Positions 1-6,216 of a stretch of DNA of 6,216 bases are shown here, piece by piece. A model generated the notes under the pieces. That model was not told where the DNA came from, ran no database searches, and saw only the letters and a list, made by a program, of their open reading frames with translations. The translations under genes were made by a program, and so were the position numbers. Numbering within the stretch: the stretch's first letter is position 1; each line of letters starts with the position of its first letter. This DNA comes from Bacillota bacterium (GTDB lineage Bacteria > Bacillota > Bacilli > Lactobacillales > Aerococcaceae), in assembly GCA_023442905.1 (NCBI GenBank), contig JAEZWY010000155.1, positions 1 through 6,216 of the forward strand. Reading direction: 5' to 3'.

Positions 1-64
1 AATATAGAGCCGCGATTTTTATGTCCTATATATGACCAGTAGTTGATCAGACTAACGCAAATAA

Positions 65-93
65 TTGATTTAAATACTAATAAAACTTACAAT
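65..93 (+). promoter_or_regulatory. Sigma-A-type promoter of the estA-rnr-smpB operon
   Basis: The -35 box TTGATT (65-70) and -10 box TACAAT (88-93) are separated by exactly 17 bases. Each box differs from consensus at one or two positions. Transcription would start near position 100, giving a leader of about 55 bases before the esterase ATG at 155. No other promoter is evident before smpB, so this one probably drives all three genes. This is inferred from sequence only. Confidence 0.65.
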
Positions 94-154
94 GGAATAG
101 CGAAGTCATTATATATAAATGATGATAATATATTAAGATTGAGAGTGGATATTC

Positions 155-913
155 ATGCAAACAAAAATACCAGAACCATTTTTCTTTGAAGGAGATGAAC
201 GGGCAGTTATCCTTTTTCATGCCTACACAGGAAGCTCTAACGATGTGCGAATGTTGGGGCGTCGTCTAAATAGAGAAGGATATACTGTTTATGCACCTCA
301 TTTAACTGGTCATGCTACCATGGATGTTTTCGACCTAGTCAAAGAAGGTAATCCCGATGCCTGGTTACAAGATGGACAAAATGCTTATAATTTTATGGTT
401 GAAAAAGGCTATAAAAATATTGCTGTCTTTGGACTATCTTTAGGAGGTTCAGTGGCCACTTCAGTAATTTTAAATAATCCGGTGATTGGTGGCGGTGTGT
501 TTAATTCACCAATCGTGACAGATCAAGCAATTACTGAATCGAATGTGCCAACATCATTTATGGCATATGCTAAGCAAATACAAAAATATTCCGGGAAAAC
601 AAAAGAAGAAATTAATCAAACAGAAAACCGATTAGCCCAACAATTACATGCCACGCTAACCGGAATCCAAGCAATGAATCAACAAATAAGAGAACGATTA
701 GATGAATTAAAGGTCCCTTTTTACATTGCAGCATCTGGTAAAGATGAGTTAGTAGACCCGACAGCTGGTGAACAGTTTGCAGATACTATTACTACTGCTC
801 CTGTTCATTTGAGCACCTTTAATTCAGCTACACATGTAATTACTGTCGGAAAGTATCATCATGAATTTGAAGATACAGTAATAGAATTTTTAACCAACCT
901 AAATTGGGAGTGA
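155..913 (+). CDS. estA: Est30-like carboxylesterase (alpha/beta hydrolase)
   Basis: This is a 252-residue cytoplasmic serine hydrolase with no signal peptide. It resembles the thermostable carboxylesterase Est30 of Geobacillus (about 247 residues), a family that hydrolyses short-chain carboxylic esters; the natural substrate is unknown. The nucleophile elbow is GLSLG, with Ser95 as the likely nucleophile. The likely acid is Asp197 (in SGKDELVD) and the likely base His227 (in SATHVIT). The FHAYTG segment near residue 21 supplies the oxyanion hole, and the family signature DVRMLGR lies at 30-36. The ATG at 155 is chosen because the family's conserved PFFFE segment begins only 8 residues in. 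A modest ribosome binding site, GAGAGTGG, lies at 141-148. It is the first gene of an operon with rnr and smpB, an order common in Bacillota, although no functional link to RNA decay is established. The gene is intact. The family call is firm, the physiological role is not. Confidence 0.93.
   Translation: MQTKIPEPFFFEGDERAVILFHAYTGSSNDVRMLGRRLNREGYTVYAPHLTGHATMDVFDLVKEGNPDAWLQDGQNAYNFMVEKGYKNIAVFGLSLGGSVATSVILNNPVIGGGVFNSPIVTDQAITESNVPTSFMAYAKQIQKYSGKTKEEINQTENRLAQQLHATLTGIQAMNQQIRERLDELKVPFYIAASGKDELVDPTAGEQFADTITTAPVHLSTFNSATHVITVGKYHHEFEDTVIEFLTNLNWE
906..913 (+). promoter_or_regulatory. Ribosome binding site of rnr, overlapping the estA stop
   Basis: GGGAGTGA contains the TGA stop of the esterase and lies 4 bases before a GTG codon at 918. 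The in-frame ATG at 939 has no comparable site upstream. This placement supports GTG 918 as the rnr start and suggests translational coupling to the esterase. Confidence 0.65.
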
Positions 914-917
914 AATA

Positions 918-3416
918 GTGAGTAGAAAAATAAATTATATGAAAAAAGAGATCCTTGCCGAGTTGGCAGATTCTTCAATAAATTATACAGCACAGACGCT
1001 AAGTCAGGCCTTGTCTTATGACCAGGCAGACGACTTTGCTGATTTGGTAAAAGCAATAGCTAAATTAGAACAAGCAGGGGAGATAGCGATTACTAGTAAC
1101 GGTACTTTGAGTCTGAAACAAGACAAGCTTTATTATACTGGGATTTTTACCCAAAATGCACGAGGCTTCGGCTTTGTTAAAACTGAAGAACTTGAAAAAG
1201 ATATCTTTATTGGTAAGGGAAAAACGAATGGTGCATTACAAAATGATGAAGTGAAGGTAAAAGTTACCAAAGAAGCTCACCCAGCGAATGATAAATCTGC
1301 AGAAGGCGAAATCGCTGAAGTACTAGTACGACATACAACAAGATTAACTGGAGAGTTTACGCCTTTCAATGATCAAGATAAGGCTGATACTGGCTTTATA
1401 GGTAGCGTAAAACCGCAGAACCATGGTTATGATAACTTAACTGCTTTAGTAAAGCCGGATGGGTTACATCCAGTTGAAGGTGAAATTGTTGTCGTAGAGT
1501 TAGTCGACTATCCAGATGACCAACATCCTTTCGCTGTTGCGGGGAACGTTATTCAACAAATTGGCCATAAAGATGAACCTGGTGTAGATATACTAGCAAT
1601 CTTAAATATGTTTGAGATTCCACATGAATTCACTGAGGATGTTTTAGCGCATGCGAATGAAGTGCCGGAATCAATATCTAATAATGACTTACAAGGCCGT
1701 AAAGACCACCGTGATTTACTAACGATTACAATTGACGGTGCAGATGCTAAAGACTTAGATGATGCGATATCATTAAGTGTATTACCAAATGGTCATTATC
1801 AATTAGGAGTGCATATTGCTGATGTCTCTTATTACGTGACAGAAGATTCTCCTATGGACAGGGAAGCTTATGAACGTGGTACTTCAGTGTACCTTACAGA
1901 CAGAGTAGTGCCAATGTTGCCGCAAAGACTTTCTAACGGAATTTGTTCACTACATCCAAATGTTGATCGTTTAACTATGTCAGCTATTATGGAAATTGAC
2001 CATAATGGAGGTATCATTGATTATGATATCCATCCGTCTATTATTCATTCAGATTATAGAATGACCTATAGCGATGTCAATGCGATTATTACGGAAAAAG
2101 ATCAAGTATTACGTGAAAAATATAGTGAAATTACAGATATGCTGGAGAATATGGCTAACTTACATGAGATTTTATACAATAAACGTGTGAGCCGTGGTGC
2201 AATTGATTTTGATTCTCGTGAAGCTAAAATCCTAGTAGATAATGAAGGCCATCCCACAGCAATTGAAGTGCGCGAGCGCGGGGTTGGTGAGAGAATGATT
2301 GAATCATTCATGTTATCAGCTAACGAAACAGTGGCTGGCCATTTTACAAGAAAAGTCCTTCCATTTATCTATCGTGTCCATGAACAACCGGATGAAGATA
2401 GAATGCAACGTTTCCTAGAATTTGTCACGGCTTTTGGTATTGTGCCTCAAGGAACTAAATCTTCAATTCGTCCAAAAGATATTCAAAATATCTTGCGTGA
2501 AGTTGACGGGGAAACATTCCAGCCGGTTGTAGCAATGATGTTGTTACGCTCTATGAAACAAGCCCATTATGATATTGAGCCAATTGGACATTATGGATTA
2601 GCGGCTGAAGATTATACACACTTTACTTCACCTATTCGTCGTTATCCGGATTTAATTGTTCACCGTTTAATTCACTTTTACGAAAGTCACGCGCGTCCAA
2701 ATGCTGACAGACAAGAAAAAATGAAGATGAAATTATCTGACATTGCCGAGCATTCGTCCAAAATGGAGCGTCGTAGTGTAGATGCTGAGCGTGAAACAGA
2801 TAGTTTGAAGAAAACGGAATTTATGCTGGATAAGATTGGTATGGAGTTTGAAGGTATTATCTCTTCTGTAACAGGGTTTGGATTATTTGTTGAATTACCA
2901 AATACAGTCGAAGGTTTAGTCCATATCTCTATGCTGAAAGATGATTACTACAACTTTGTAGCTAGTCACTTAGTGATGATTGGTGAACGTACGGGTAAAA
3001 CTTACCGTATCGGTGATAAAGTAACTGTTAAAGTTATGGATGTGAATACCGATACACGAGACATCGATTTTATTATTGTTAAAAGCGAAGATAATGCTGA
3101 GTCATCAGGATCACAACGTCAAAATACACGTAAAGGTGGACGGGGTAATAATAAGGGCCGTAAAGGTAACAATCGTAGTCGTAGACGCCAGCAAGAAAAA
3201 CAAACTGATGGTAGTCATAAACATAATGAAAAGTCTCCTTCCAATAAGCCTTATAAGAAGCAGAAACAAAAGCATACCGGTAAACCAGGACAAAAAAATA
3301 AGAAATCGAATAAGAATCAAACGAACAAACCAAATAATCAAGGACAAGCAAATAAGAAAAGTAAAAAAGCAAATCAAAAACGTAGCTTTGTAATTCGCCA
3401 AAGTAAACGTAAATAA
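918..3416 (+). CDS. rnr: Ribonuclease R (3'-5' exoribonuclease, RNB family)
   Basis: RNase R is a processive hydrolytic 3'-5' exoribonuclease that degrades structured RNA. It acts in rRNA and mRNA quality control and clears non-stop mRNA during trans-translation. The 832-residue product has the complete family layout. An N-terminal winged-helix-like region spans about 1-65 and two cold-shock-type OB domains about 70-215. The RNB catalytic domain covers about 260-590 and an S1 domain about 640-720. The metal-binding motif IDGADAKDLDD places aspartates at 273, 279, 281 and 282, matching Asp272/278/280/281 of the E. coli enzyme. The RNB signature HFTSPIRRYPDL lies at 568-579, and the S1 domain has GFGLFVEL at 653-660. 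A basic, Asn/Gln-rich, probably disordered tail of about 110 residues follows, making the protein longer than the B. subtilis homologue. The GTG start at 918 is preferred over ATG 939 because of its ribosome binding site. The gene lies 4 bases after the esterase and 28 bases before smpB, whose product is its partner. No catalytic residue is missing. Confidence 0.97.
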   Translation: MSRKINYMKKEILAELADSSINYTAQTLSQALSYDQADDFADLVKAIAKLEQAGEIAITSNGTLSLKQDKLYYTGIFTQNARGFGFVKTEELEKDIFIGKGKTNGALQNDEVKVKVTKEAHPANDKSAEGEIAEVLVRHTTRLTGEFTPFNDQDKADTGFIGSVKPQNHGYDNLTALVKPDGLHPVEGEIVVVELVDYPDDQHPFAVAGNVIQQIGHKDEPGVDILAILNMFEIPHEFTEDVLAHANEVPESISNNDLQGRKDHRDLLTITIDGADAKDLDDAISLSVLPNGHYQLGVHIADVSYYVTEDSPMDREAYERGTSVYLTDRVVPMLPQRLSNGICSLHPNVDRLTMSAIMEIDHNGGIIDYDIHPSIIHSDYRMTYSDVNAIITEKDQVLREKYSEITDMLENMANLHEILYNKRVSRGAIDFDSREAKILVDNEGHPTAIEVRERGVGERMIESFMLSANETVAGHFTRKVLPFIYRVHEQPDEDRMQRFLEFVTAFGIVPQGTKSSIRPKDIQNILREVDGETFQPVVAMMLLRSMKQAHYDIEPIGHYGLAAEDYTHFTSPIRRYPDLIVHRLIHFYESHARPNADRQEKMKMKLSDIAEHSSKMERRSVDAERETDSLKKTEFMLDKIGMEFEGIISSVTGFGLFVELPNTVEGLVHISMLKDDYYNFVASHLVMIGERTGKTYRIGDKVTVKVMDVNTDTRDIDFIIVKSEDNAESSGSQRQNTRKGGRGNNKGRKGNNRSRRRQQEKQTDGSHKHNEKSPSNKPYKKQKQKHTGKPGQKNKKSNKNQTNKPNNQGQANKKSKKANQKRSFVIRQSKRK

Positions 3417-3433
3417 TTGATTTGTATAGTTAG

Positions 3434-3440
3434 AAGGTGA
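3434..3440 (+). promoter_or_regulatory. Ribosome binding site of smpB
   Basis: AAGGTGA, a good match to the 16S anti-Shine-Dalgarno sequence, ends 4 bases before the ATG at 3445. The 28-base rnr-smpB gap shows no promoter or terminator, so the two genes are probably co-transcribed. Confidence 0.7.
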
Positions 3441-3444
3441 CTAA

Positions 3445-3915
3445 ATGGCAAAAGGCAAGAAAGTGCAAAAAGATGATAATGTTGTTGCACGTAATCGAAA
3501 AGCCAATCATGACTTTACGATTTTAGATACGATCGAATGTGGTGTGGTCCTAACAGGAACAGAAATTAAGTCTGTTCGCCAATCTCGTTTAAATTTAAAA
3601 GATGGTTTCGCAAGAATTGAGCGAGGCGAAGTATGGATGTACAATGTTCATATATCTGAATTTGAACAAGGTAACATGTTTAACCATGATCCACTGCGTC
3701 CACGTAAACTTTTATTAAAGAAAAATGAAATTAGCAAATTATTAAAAGAGACACAAAGGGAAGGTCATACCTTAGTGCCACTAAAAGTTTATATCAAGCG
3801 TGGCTACGCAAAAGTACTGCTCGGTGTAGCTGAAGGTAAGAAAAAATATGATAAACGTCGTGCTTTAAAAGAAAAAGATATGAAACGAGAAGCTCAACGC
3901 GCTCTAAAAATGTAA
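3445..3915 (+). CDS. smpB: SsrA (tmRNA)-binding protein SmpB
   Basis: SmpB is a small basic protein that binds the tRNA-like domain of tmRNA and brings it to ribosomes stalled on mRNAs lacking a stop codon, so that the nascent peptide is tagged for proteolysis. The 156-residue product is full length for the family. It has the OB-fold core motif GVVLTGTEIKSVR (33-45), the NHDPLRPRKLLL segment (80-91) and the YIKRGYAKVLLGVAEGKKKYDKR stretch (116-138, written here as a position guide). The C-terminal tail (about 132-156) is Lys/Arg-rich; in the family it enters the mRNA channel or decoding centre. The ATG at 3445 has a strong ribosome binding site and the usual short pre-core segment. It is the last gene of the operon with rnr, its functional partner. 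A strong terminator follows directly, and no tmRNA gene fits in the downstream gap. Confidence 0.97.
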   Translation: MAKGKKVQKDDNVVARNRKANHDFTILDTIECGVVLTGTEIKSVRQSRLNLKDGFARIERGEVWMYNVHISEFEQGNMFNHDPLRPRKLLLKKNEISKLLKETQREGHTLVPLKVYIKRGYAKVLLGVAEGKKKYDKRRALKEKDMKREAQRALKM

Positions 3916-3919
3916 GAAT

Positions 3920-3965
3920 AAGCATACCCATACAAAAACTGCAAAGTTTATGGGTATGCTTTTTT
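3920..3965 (+). terminator. Rho-independent terminator after smpB
   Basis: AGCATACCCATA (3921-3932) pairs perfectly with TATGGGTATGCT (3949-3960), and A3920-T3961 can extend the stem by one pair. A run of six T residues occupies 3960-3965. Within the loop, AACT (3937-3940) and AGTT (3945-3948) can pair around GCAA (3941-3944), a GNRA-type tetraloop, leaving a 4-base bulge. The hairpin begins 5 bases after the smpB stop and ends the operon. There is no clear A-run on the left side, so it looks mainly one-directional. Confidence 0.93.
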
Positions 3966-3980
3966 GTGTACTGATATTAA

Positions 3981-4009
3981 TTGATAATGGTCGGATAAAA
4001 GATTATCTT
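3981..4009 (+). promoter_or_regulatory. Candidate distal promoter upstream of fbp
   Basis: TTGATA (3981-3986) and TATCTT (4004-4009) are spaced 17 bases apart. The -35 box is close to consensus and the -10 box is moderate. If used, it would give fbp a leader of about 140 bases, and the 17-base inverted repeat at 4006-4022 would overlap its -10 box and start site. In such an AT-rich stretch a chance match is possible. Confidence 0.35.
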
Positions 4010-4022
4010 ATATAATATAAGA
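4006..4022. repeat. Perfect 17-base inverted repeat, possible operator
   Basis: TCTTATAT and ATATAAGA flank a single central A, giving a perfect 8-bp inverted repeat. It overlaps the -10 box and predicted start of the candidate promoter at 3981-4009, a typical repressor position. The arms are almost all A/T, so chance cannot be excluded and no known regulator consensus was recognised. Confidence 0.4.
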
Positions 4023-4058
4023 AATGCGCTAGATTAAAGGTTGATAGTGATTTAAGCA

Positions 4059-4070
4059 TTAATATATTAA
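4059..4070. repeat. 12-base perfect palindrome TTAATATATTAA
   Basis: The site is a self-complementary A/T-only 12-mer in the fbp upstream region, about 50 bases before the proximal -10 box. It could be a protein-binding or DNA-bending element, but such palindromes are frequent in AT-rich intergenic DNA. Confidence 0.25.
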
Positions 4071-4074
4071 AAAA

Positions 4075-4091
4075 ATTTCATAAAGTGAAAT
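4075..4091. repeat. Inverted repeat ATTTCA-N5-TGAAAT before the fbp promoter
   Basis: Two 6-base arms (4075-4080 and 4086-4091) flank TAAAG. The repeat ends 8 bases before the poorly conserved -35 region of the proximal fbp promoter, which suits an activator or repressor half-site pair. Outer A-runs and T-runs (4069-4077, 4097-4103) add further weak symmetry. Its function is unknown. Confidence 0.3.
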
Positions 4092-4098
4092 ATTGCAA

Positions 4099-4127
4099 TT
4101 TTTATCTTCTGCGAAACATGGTATGAT
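4099..4127 (+). promoter_or_regulatory. Proximal extended -10 promoter of fbp
   Basis: TGGTATGAT (4119-4127) is an extended -10 element: TG, one base, then TATGAT, which is one base from consensus. The sequence 17 bases upstream, TTTTTA (4099-4104), is a weak -35, as is common when an extended -10 is present. Transcription would start near 4134, about 20 bases before the ATG at 4155. Confidence 0.6.
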
Positions 4128-4134
4128 GGCTTAA

Positions 4135-4147
4135 AGAAAGTGAGTGA
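4135..4147 (+). promoter_or_regulatory. Ribosome binding site of fbp that decides the start
   Basis: AGAAAGTGAGTGA matches the extended Shine-Dalgarno sequence AGAAAGGAGGTGA at 10 of 13 positions and ends 7 bases before ATG 4155. It overlaps the alternative GTG at 4140, which therefore would have almost no leader or ribosome site of its own. Confidence 0.5.
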
Positions 4148-4154
4148 AGCAGTG

Positions 4155-6125
4155 ATGGACTACAATGAACGTTATTTATTATTATTATCTGAACAATTTC
4201 CAGATATTGCCTCAGTAACAACTGAAATCATAAATCTAGAAGCAATAATGGAATTACCAAAAGCTACAGAACATTTTATTAGTGACCTCCATGGCGAGTA
4301 CGATGCTGTTTCGCATGTATTGAGAAATGGTTCTGGAAATATAAAAGAGAAAATCCGTGAAATTTTCCAAAATCGATTATCTAGTAATGAAATGAATCAA
4401 TTAGCGACACTTGTTTACTACCCAGAAGAAAAGTTAGAGCGTATTTTAATGGATATGACGAATGTCGAAGAAAAAAATGAGTTTTATACCCTAACGATTT
4501 CAAGAATGGTAGAATTAGGCCAATTTGTGGTATCTAAATACACGCGCTCAAAGGTGCGTAAGGCAATGCCAAAGGATATGTCATATATTCTTGAAGAGCT
4601 CTTGTTCAAGGACTCAATATTGACGAATAAAGGTTCTTACTATTGGAATATTATTCAAAATGTTATTGAATTAGGTGCAGCAAATCGTTTGATTGAAGCA
4701 CTGTCAGAATTAATGCAGGAATTAGTTGTTGATCATTTACATGTCTTAGGTGACATCTATGACCGTGGGCCATCACCTGATAAGATTATTGATTTATTGG
4801 TAGCGCAAAAATCAATTGATATACAATGGGGAAATCATGATGCCATATGGATGGGGGCAGCCTCAGGTTCACGTGTTCTAATTGCTAACGTGCTAAGAAT
4901 TTGTGCGCGATACGATAACTTAGAAATTATTGAGGATGGCTACGGCATTTCACTAAGACCACTTGTTGCATTCGCAGAAGCAACTTACCCGGATGAATCT
5001 ATCAAAGAATTCATGCCTAAGATCGATGATACGATAGATCATTTTCCAGAAGAAGTGAGTCAAATTGCTAAGATGCAGCAGGCGATTACAATTATTCAGT
5101 TCAAGTTAGAGGCACAAGTAATTAAACGCCATCCTGAATTCCATACTGATAATCGATTGCTCTTAGATAAATTAAATTTGGAAAAAGGGACCGTTCTTGT
5201 TGATGGTAAGGAATATGCGCTAAAAAATACGACTTTTCCTACAGTAGATCCAGAAGATCCTTTCAAACTTACTGAAGATGAGGAGTATGTGATGGCGAAA
5301 TTGCAAGCTGGATTTTTAAATTCGGAGCGATTACAAAGGCACATTGCTTATCTTTATAGTAAGGGGTCATTGTATAAAGTATATAACGAGAACTTGCTAT
5401 ACCATGGGTGTATTCCAATGAATGATGATATGTCATTTAAGTCGGTCGAAATTCATGGGCGGTCATACGCGGGACGAGAATTGTTAGATCAGTTTGAAAA
5501 ATCTATGCGTCAAGCATATGCAGCAAAAGGGCCAAATGAAGAAGAAAATCCCGACTTAGATTATATGTGGTATATATGGCAAGGGGAAGGTTCATCATTA
5601 TTTGGAAAAACCAAAATGACAACTTTTGAACGTTATTATATTGAAGATGCAGAAACGCATCATGAACCGAAGAATATTTACTATACGCTACGTAATGAAA
5701 AAGAATGTGCTGAACTGATACTGAAAGAATTTGGTATTCAACCAGATAGGGGACACATAGTAAATGGTCATACTCCAGTGAAGGAACGTAAGGGGGAAGA
5801 CCCAGTTAAAGCTGAAGGAAAATTACTGGTTATTGATGGTGGTTTCTCAAAAGCTTATCAACCTACAACAGGACTAGCTGGTTACACCTTACTTTATAAT
5901 TCATTTGGTATGCTTTTAGTTAGCCATCAGCCATTTTCAAGTGTAGAGGACGCAGTAGAACATGAAACGGATATAGTGTCCACTCGTAGAATTATCGATA
6001 AAGAGCTTGAAAGGTTACAAGTTCGCCAAACGGATGTTGGTGTGAAGTTAGAAGATCAAGTTGTGCAATTAAAAAAATTACTACATGCTTATAGAAATGG
6101 TACAATAAGACCAAGAGTAGTGTAA
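4155..6125 (+). CDS. fbp: Fructose-1,6-bisphosphatase, class III (Firmicutes type)
   Basis: This cytoplasmic enzyme hydrolyses fructose 1,6-bisphosphate to fructose 6-phosphate and phosphate, the committed step of gluconeogenesis. It belongs to the FBPase class III family (Pfam FBPase_2), built on a calcineurin-like metallophosphatase core. From ATG 4155 the product is 656 residues, within the usual family range of about 640-670. The metal-site motifs run in order: SDLHGEYD (Asp44, His46), GDIYDRG (Asp200, Asp203), GNHD (Asn227, His228, Asp229), YHGCIP (His417) and VNGHTPV (His539), then IDGGFSKAYQ (Asp561). The early EHFISDLHGEY and HVLRNGSG segments match the B. subtilis enzyme closely. An in-frame GTG at 4140 would add five residues, but it lies only about 6 bases from the predicted transcription start and inside the likely ribosome site. 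The gene has its own promoter after the smpB terminator. A histidine-phosphatase gene follows after 19 bases, so the two are probably co-transcribed. Confidence 0.96.
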   Translation: MDYNERYLLLLSEQFPDIASVTTEIINLEAIMELPKATEHFISDLHGEYDAVSHVLRNGSGNIKEKIREIFQNRLSSNEMNQLATLVYYPEEKLERILMDMTNVEEKNEFYTLTISRMVELGQFVVSKYTRSKVRKAMPKDMSYILEELLFKDSILTNKGSYYWNIIQNVIELGAANRLIEALSELMQELVVDHLHVLGDIYDRGPSPDKIIDLLVAQKSIDIQWGNHDAIWMGAASGSRVLIANVLRICARYDNLEIIEDGYGISLRPLVAFAEATYPDESIKEFMPKIDDTIDHFPEEVSQIAKMQQAITIIQFKLEAQVIKRHPEFHTDNRLLLDKLNLEKGTVLVDGKEYALKNTTFPTVDPEDPFKLTEDEEYVMAKLQAGFLNSERLQRHIAYLYSKGSLYKVYNENLLYHGCIPMNDDMSFKSVEIHGRSYAGRELLDQFEKSMRQAYAAKGPNEEENPDLDYMWYIWQGEGSSLFGKTKMTTFERYYIEDAETHHEPKNIYYTLRNEKECAELILKEFGIQPDRGHIVNGHTPVKERKGEDPVKAEGKLLVIDGGFSKAYQPTTGLAGYTLLYNSFGMLLVSHQPFSSVEDAVEHETDIVSTRRIIDKELERLQVRQTDVGVKLEDQVVQLKKLLHAYRNGTIRPRVV

Positions 6126-6128
6126 TTT

Positions 6129-6135
6129 GAGGAGG
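6129..6135 (+). promoter_or_regulatory. Ribosome binding site of the histidine-phosphatase gene
   Basis: GAGGAGG begins 4 bases after the fbp stop and ends 9 bases before the ATG at 6145. It is the strongest Shine-Dalgarno match in the window, suggesting efficient translation independent of fbp. Confidence 0.75.
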
Positions 6136-6144
6136 AATTTATTC

Positions 6145-6216
6145 ATGTCAAAAGGTGTGACGATTTACTTCATGCGTCATGGAGAAACTTATTTGAACTA
6201 TTATGGACGTATGCAA
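6145..6216 (+). CDS. Histidine phosphatase / phosphoglycerate mutase-like protein (5' part only)
   Basis: Only the first 24 codons are present before the window ends. They read MSKGVTIYFMRHGET followed by YLNYYGRMQ. The RHGET motif (residues 11-15) carries the phospho-accepting histidine (His12) of the histidine phosphatase superfamily, and the N-x-x-GRMQ spacing after it is also typical. The superfamily includes cofactor-dependent phosphoglycerate mutase and many phosphatases of sugars and small metabolites. The fragment is too short to choose among them. Co-transcription with fbp hints at a carbon-metabolism role, but that is inference. The start is well supported by the ribosome site at 6129-6135. 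Confidence 0.88.
   Translation, partial: MSKGVTIYFMRHGETYLNYYGRMQ

Noticed and set aside
1..42. Possible end of an upstream gene
   Set aside because: The open stretches in the three forward frames end by position 42, and none gives enough residues to recognise a family. GAGCCGCG followed by ATTTTT at 7-20 could be the right half of a terminator, but its left half would lie outside the window.
106..122. TCATT-N7-AATGA inverted repeat in the estA leader
   Set aside because: The 5-base arms around an alternating AT centre are too weak to separate from chance in this AT-rich leader.
859..1056. 65-codon minus-strand frame over the estA-rnr junction
   Set aside because: It is antisense to two well-supported genes and has no recognisable domain.
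3079..3401. Overlapping open frames on both strands within the 3' end of rnr (3076-3393 +, 3079-3372 -, 3111-3401 -)
   Set aside because: They arise from the A-rich, low-complexity codons of the RNase R tail. Their predicted products are Tyr/Phe/Leu/Ile- or Lys/Ile-rich without recognisable domains, and the rnr frame is clearly the coding one.
4071..4103. A second intrinsic terminator or small-RNA end formed by AAAAATT...AATTTTT around ATTTCA/TGAAAT
   Set aside because: The stem has almost no G/C, needs a 7-base bulge to join the outer arms, and overlaps the fbp promoter region.
4093..4127. TTGCAA (4093-4098) as the -35 box for TATGAT (4122-4127)
   Set aside because: The 23-base spacing is far outside the 16-18 bases used by sigma-A promoters. 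The extended -10 TG motif explains the promoter better.

Overview
This AT-rich window is typical core chromosome from a low-GC Gram-positive bacterium (Bacillota). The esterase-rnr-smpB gene order, strong purine-rich ribosome binding sites, sigma-A type promoters and a class III fructose-1,6-bisphosphatase (FBPase) all fit. The protein sequences look most like Lactobacillales (Aerococcaceae/Carnobacteriaceae/Enterococcaceae range), but the genus cannot be fixed by reading alone. All genes are on the + strand. There are no mobile elements, CRISPR arrays, tRNAs or rRNAs.

Region 1 (1-154) is a non-coding leader with a good promoter (TTGATT-17-TACAAT). Region 2 (155-3915) is a compact three-gene operon. 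It holds an Est30-like carboxylesterase, RNase R starting 4 bases after the esterase stop on a GTG codon, and the tmRNA-binding protein SmpB 28 bases after rnr. A strong intrinsic terminator with a perfect 12-bp stem closes the operon at about 3920-3965. RNase R and SmpB work together in trans-translation: SmpB delivers tmRNA to stalled ribosomes and RNase R degrades the defective mRNA. The tmRNA gene itself (ssrA) is not in the window.

Region 3 (3966-4154) is an intergenic control region. It has a candidate distal promoter, three short AT-rich inverted repeats or palindromes, and a proximal extended -10 promoter. Region 4 (4155-end) is a second operon. It begins with fbp, which encodes the gluconeogenic class III FBPase. 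A histidine-phosphatase (phosphoglycerate-mutase-like) gene follows after 19 bases and is cut off by the window edge.

I found no new biological system here. The points most worth a second look are the unusually long basic tail of RNase R with its small hydrophobic end motif, and the cluster of palindromes in front of fbp.
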